Below, one piece after another: positions 19,382 through 21,938 of a stretch of 21,938 nt of DNA (its first letter is position 1; the number at the start of each line of letters is the position of its first letter). Under the pieces are notes generated by a model, which saw only the letters and a program-made list of their open reading frames with translations, did no database searches and was not told the DNA's origin. The translations under genes and the position numbers were made by a program. Origin of the DNA: a virus; the IMG/VR virus record IMGVR_UViG_3300047564_000504, positions 1-21,938 of that record. The stretch is one strand, 5' to 3'.

Positions 19382-20682
19382 TACTGCCGTATAGCCCTCG
19401 GGAAGCATTTATGCCTTTCCACAATAGAACAGAACGCTGGTCGTGTTTGGTTGCCCACCGTAGGGCTGGCAAGACCGTGGCGGCAATCAATGACCTAATC
19501 AAACGAGCCATCACCGAGGGTCATAGAGGGGCGCAATACGCTTATATAGCCCCATTTCGCAGCCAGGCTAAACGAGTGGCGTGGGACTATATTAAGCATT
19601 ACGCCGCGCCAATTACTAAAACCACCAATGAATCAGATTTGGCGGTAGAGCTGCTTAACGGCGCAAAGATCATGCTGTTTGGCTCAGACAATGCAGATGC
19701 CATGCGAGGTTTAGGGTTTAACGGCGTATACCTTGACGAATACGGTGACTTTAAGCCCAGCGTTTGGGGTAACGTCATTCGCCCCACATTGTCAGACCGG
19801 CTTGGCTGGGCGGTCTTTGGTGGTACGCCAAAGGGCAAGAATCAGTTTCACGATATTTACAAGGTCAGCCAAAACGTGCCTGATTGGTTTTTGTTAAGGC
19901 TACCAGCAAGCGTGTCCCAAATACTGCCAGACTCAGAATTGCAAGCGGCTCGGTCTCAGTTAAGCCAAGACCAGTACGACCAAGAGTATGAATGCAGCTT
20001 TGATGCGGCTATCCTTGGTGCGTTTTTTGGTCATGAAATGCGCTTGGCTGATGATGAGGGTAGGATTTGTGAGCTGCCGTTTGAGCCTGAGTATTCGGTT
20101 TACACGGCATGGGACTTAGGTTACCGAGACGACACTGCCATTTGGTTTTATCAGGTAGTGCGGGGTGAGATCAGGGTAATGGACTACTACGCTGTCAGCG
20201 GCGCAAGCATTGAAGAAATCTGCGATGCGGTCATAGCCAAGGGTTACCGATACACCCGCCACCACCTACCGCATGATGCTAGAGCCAAAACTTTGGCCTC
20301 GGGCGGTAAGTCGATTGTTGAGCAATTGGCGGCACATCTGGGTGGCATGAGCAAGCTGGCAATAGTGCCTGAGATTGGCATACAAGACGGTATCCAAGCG
20401 GTGCGAATGATTCTGCCCATCTGTTACTTTGATTCCAGATGCGATGAGGGCTTGGAAGCGTTAAGGCAATATCAGCGGGAATATGATGAGGACAAGAAAA
20501 CTTTTCGTCAAACTCCACGCCATGACTGGTGCTCACACCCCGCAGATGCGTTTAGAATGCTTGCAGTAGCCTATAGACAAGAAGCAAAAGATCAGACACC
20601 GCCCAAGGGCAAGACCCTGCAAACCATCACATTGGATGAGCTGTGGGACTTTGAAATGCAACATAAAGAGGAACGCATATGA
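19363..20682 (+). CDS. terL: Terminase large subunit
   Basis: GTG 19363 is needed because the family N-terminus (ILPYSPREAFMPFH) lies before the first ATG; GGTG is about 5 nt upstream. The ATPase has Walker A AHRRAGKT (31-38), Walker B GVYLDEYGDF (Asp125/Glu126), and a coupling segment FGGTPKGKNQFHD. The nuclease has Asp251 in TAWDLGYRDDTAIWF, Asp275 in VMDYYAVSG and Asp305 in HLPHDARAKT, with HDWCSHPADAFR near the end. At 439 residues it is complete for this family. It powers DNA packaging and cuts the concatemer. Confidence 0.95.
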   Translation: MGSREIILPYSPREAFMPFHNRTERWSCLVAHRRAGKTVAAINDLIKRAITEGHRGAQYAYIAPFRSQAKRVAWDYIKHYAAPITKTTNESDLAVELLNGAKIMLFGSDNADAMRGLGFNGVYLDEYGDFKPSVWGNVIRPTLSDRLGWAVFGGTPKGKNQFHDIYKVSQNVPDWFLLRLPASVSQILPDSELQAARSQLSQDQYDQEYECSFDAAILGAFFGHEMRLADDEGRICELPFEPEYSVYTAWDLGYRDDTAIWFYQVVRGEIRVMDYYAVSGASIEEICDAVIAKGYRYTRHHLPHDARAKTLASGGKSIVEQLAAHLGGMSKLAIVPEIGIQDGIQAVRMILPICYFDSRCDEGLEALRQYQREYDEDKKTFRQTPRHDWCSHPADAFRMLAVAYRQEAKDQTPPKGKTLQTITLDELWDFEMQHKEERI

Positions 20683-20954
20683 GCCAGCCAGTAGCAGAAG
20701 TCGGTGGATATAAAAACATCACCAGCACAGGCGCAGTCAGCACAGGCCCTTGCCAGTTGATTGGTTTTTACGTTAACAGCACAAGTTCAGGCACTTTGGT
20801 GCTTAAAGATGGCGGCTCTAGCGGTACTGTAATGAGCGGCACGATCACGCCTGCGGTTGGGTTTCACCGATTTCCTGCCAACGTGGGGTCAAGCCTACAC
20901 GCAACCATTGGCAGCACAATAGATGTGACGTTCTTCTTCTCTAGCGGAAACTGA
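20679..20954 (+). CDS. Small structural protein between terminase and portal, 91 aa
   Basis: ATG 20679 overlaps the terminase stop (ATGA). The protein is Gly/Ser/Thr-rich with alternating hydrophobic residues: SQPVAEVGGYKNITSTGAVS, LIGFYVNSTSSGTLVLKDGG, and TIGSTIDVTFFFSSGN. This is a beta-sandwich-like composition found in small proteins placed here in related phages, possibly a head decoration or a virion component. No catalytic residues. Not named with certainty. Confidence 0.65.
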   Translation: MSQPVAEVGGYKNITSTGAVSTGPCQLIGFYVNSTSSGTLVLKDGGSSGTVMSGTITPAVGFHRFPANVGSSLHATIGSTIDVTFFFSSGN

Positions 20955-20956
20955 TC

Positions 20957-21938
20957 ATGTACGAAGAAAACGGCGCATATGAGGGCGAAGACCCAGGCCC
21001 GTACTGGCATGACCAGATTGAGACCGCCATCAAGATATTTGACAAATGGGAGAAGCGCGGCTTAAAGGTTGTCAAGCGGTATCGGGATGAGCGTGATGCC
21101 ATTGAGATGCCAAGGATGAAGTTCAACATCCTGTGGTCAAACATTCAAGTGCTGTTCCCTGCCCTTTACGGTCGCCAAGCCAAGCCCGAAGTGTCACGCC
21201 GATACATGGATCAAGACCCTGTGGGTCGCCTTGCATCCACAATGCTTGAGCGTGTCATGGAGTACGAAACCACGCAATTCGGTGACTTTGACGCTGCCAT
21301 GTCTGGTGCGGTGCAAGACAGACTGTTGCCTGGTCGCGGTACGGCATGGATTCGATACGAGCCTGTGATCGTCAATGACCGACCTGATGATGACGGCGTA
21401 TTAGATGAGACCGAAGAATCACAGGTTTACAACACCGTGGAAGACCCGACAGAGCGCATTGATGCGGCTCACAGCCCTATTGATTACGTTTACTGGTCAG
21501 ACTTTTTGCATTCACCGGCCCGAACATGGGATGAGGTGTGGTGGGTGGCTCGCGCTGTCTACATGACCAAGGAGGAGGGTGTAGAGCGCTTTGGTGACGT
21601 ATTTAACAACGTCAGCCTGACCAGCTCAAACACCGACATGGACGGCAAGAATCCATTGACCGCCAAGATGACCTACGACAAAAAGGCGATGGTCTATGAG
21701 ATTTGGAACAAGCGCACGGCTAAGGTTTGCTGGATTGCCAAAGGTTATCCACAAGCGCTAGATGAGCGTGATGACCCGCTAGAGCTAGAAGAATTCTTCC
21801 CATGCCCTAAACCGTTGATGGCAACCACCACCACCGGCACAATGATTCCTGTACCTGATTACTGTGAGTACGAAGATCAGGCGCAAGAGTTGGATAATTT
21901 GACGCAACGCATTTACCTGTTGACCAAGGCTTGTAAAG
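20957..21938 (+). CDS. Portal protein (P22-like), 3' end outside window
   Basis: ATG 20957 follows GCGGAAA and runs open to the right edge, giving 327 residues without a stop. The N-terminus PYWHDQIETAIKIFDKWEKR is followed by MKFNILWSNIQVLFPALYGR, a portal hallmark, then RQAKPEVSRRYMDQDPVGRL, and TKEEGVERFGDVFNN. The C-terminal region in view (YDKKAMVYEIWNKRTAKVCW, CEYEDQAQELDNLTQRIYLL) also matches P22-type portals. The portal forms the dodecameric ring at the packaging vertex and joins the terminase encoded just before it. Confidence 0.9.
   Translation, partial: MYEENGAYEGEDPGPYWHDQIETAIKIFDKWEKRGLKVVKRYRDERDAIEMPRMKFNILWSNIQVLFPALYGRQAKPEVSRRYMDQDPVGRLASTMLERVMEYETTQFGDFDAAMSGAVQDRLLPGRGTAWIRYEPVIVNDRPDDDGVLDETEESQVYNTVEDPTERIDAAHSPIDYVYWSDFLHSPARTWDEVWWVARAVYMTKEEGVERFGDVFNNVSLTSSNTDMDGKNPLTAKMTYDKKAMVYEIWNKRTAKVCWIAKGYPQALDERDDPLELEEFFPCPKPLMATTTTGTMIPVPDYCEYEDQAQELDNLTQRIYLLTKACK

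Noticed and set aside
1-21938. tRNA genes, integrase, attachment sites, CRISPR arrays and insertion sequences.
   Set aside because: None were recognised on either strand by eye; a covariance-model search would be needed to exclude a degenerate tRNA.

Overview
The window is part of the genome of a tailed bacteriophage (Caudoviricetes), most likely short-tailed. It carries a large terminase and a P22-type portal at the right edge, and at the left edge a run of alanine/glutamine-rich proteins of the kind injected with DNA, a tail fibre and a lysis cassette. The host should be Gram-negative, because there is a nested Rz/Rz1 spanin pair and two further small lipoproteins. Gene content (DUF1376 replication protein, NinB, DUF1364, M15 endolysin) resembles uncultured freshwater phages of Burkholderiales, but that host guess is inference. 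No integrase, tRNA, IS element or CRISPR array was found.

Layout. (1) 1-7.1 kb, + strand: the C-terminus of a virion protein, a reduced GNAT acetyltransferase, a protein ending in a truncated S74 chaperone domain, three internal/ejection-type proteins, and a tail fibre with ten exact 17-residue repeats and a full S74 chaperone. (2) 7.1-9.74 kb, + strand: lysis region with an XhlA-like protein, a coiled-coil tail-anchored protein that seems to start at ATT, a small TM protein, a small lipoprotein, a holin, nested Rz/Rz1 and an M15 peptidase. (3) 9.74-13.12 kb, - strand: early leftward operon with an ERF annealing protein plus YqaJ exonuclease, a winged-helix protein, and small membrane, lipoprotein and unknown genes, several below 60 residues. 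(4) 13.12-13.52 kb: divergent control region with repeats and a dyad, a 51-residue Cro-like gene, and a leader whose two possible hairpins compete. (5) 13.52-15.74 kb, + strand: DUF1376 replication protein with five tandem heptamers inside it, a zinc-binding protein, overlapping small ORFs, VRR-NUC nuclease, NinB and DUF1364. (6) 15.67-15.75 kb: a near-consensus sigma70-like promoter directly followed by a strong intrinsic terminator, an arrangement like lambda pR'-tR'. (7) 15.76-19.0 kb, + strand: ferritin-like protein, GT8-like glycosyltransferase, aspartyl/asparaginyl beta-hydroxylase, an unknown protein, and a ParB-methyltransferase fusion. (8) 19.0 kb to the end: small and large terminase, a small structural protein and the portal (cut by the window edge).

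How it fits together. The middle holds the early genes transcribed divergently (recombination leftward, replication rightward); late genes lie at both ends, as expected for a circularly permuted map. Genes are very tightly packed, mostly with 1-20 nt overlaps of the ATGA or TAATG type, so starts were chosen by Shine-Dalgarno spacing and overlap rather than by the longest frame. The points most worth checking are the promoter-terminator pair at 15.7 kb, the hydroxylase/glycosyltransferase/ferritin-like cassette behind it, the heptamer array, the apparent ATT start next to an in-frame amber codon, and the AT-rich methyltransferase half of a fusion gene.
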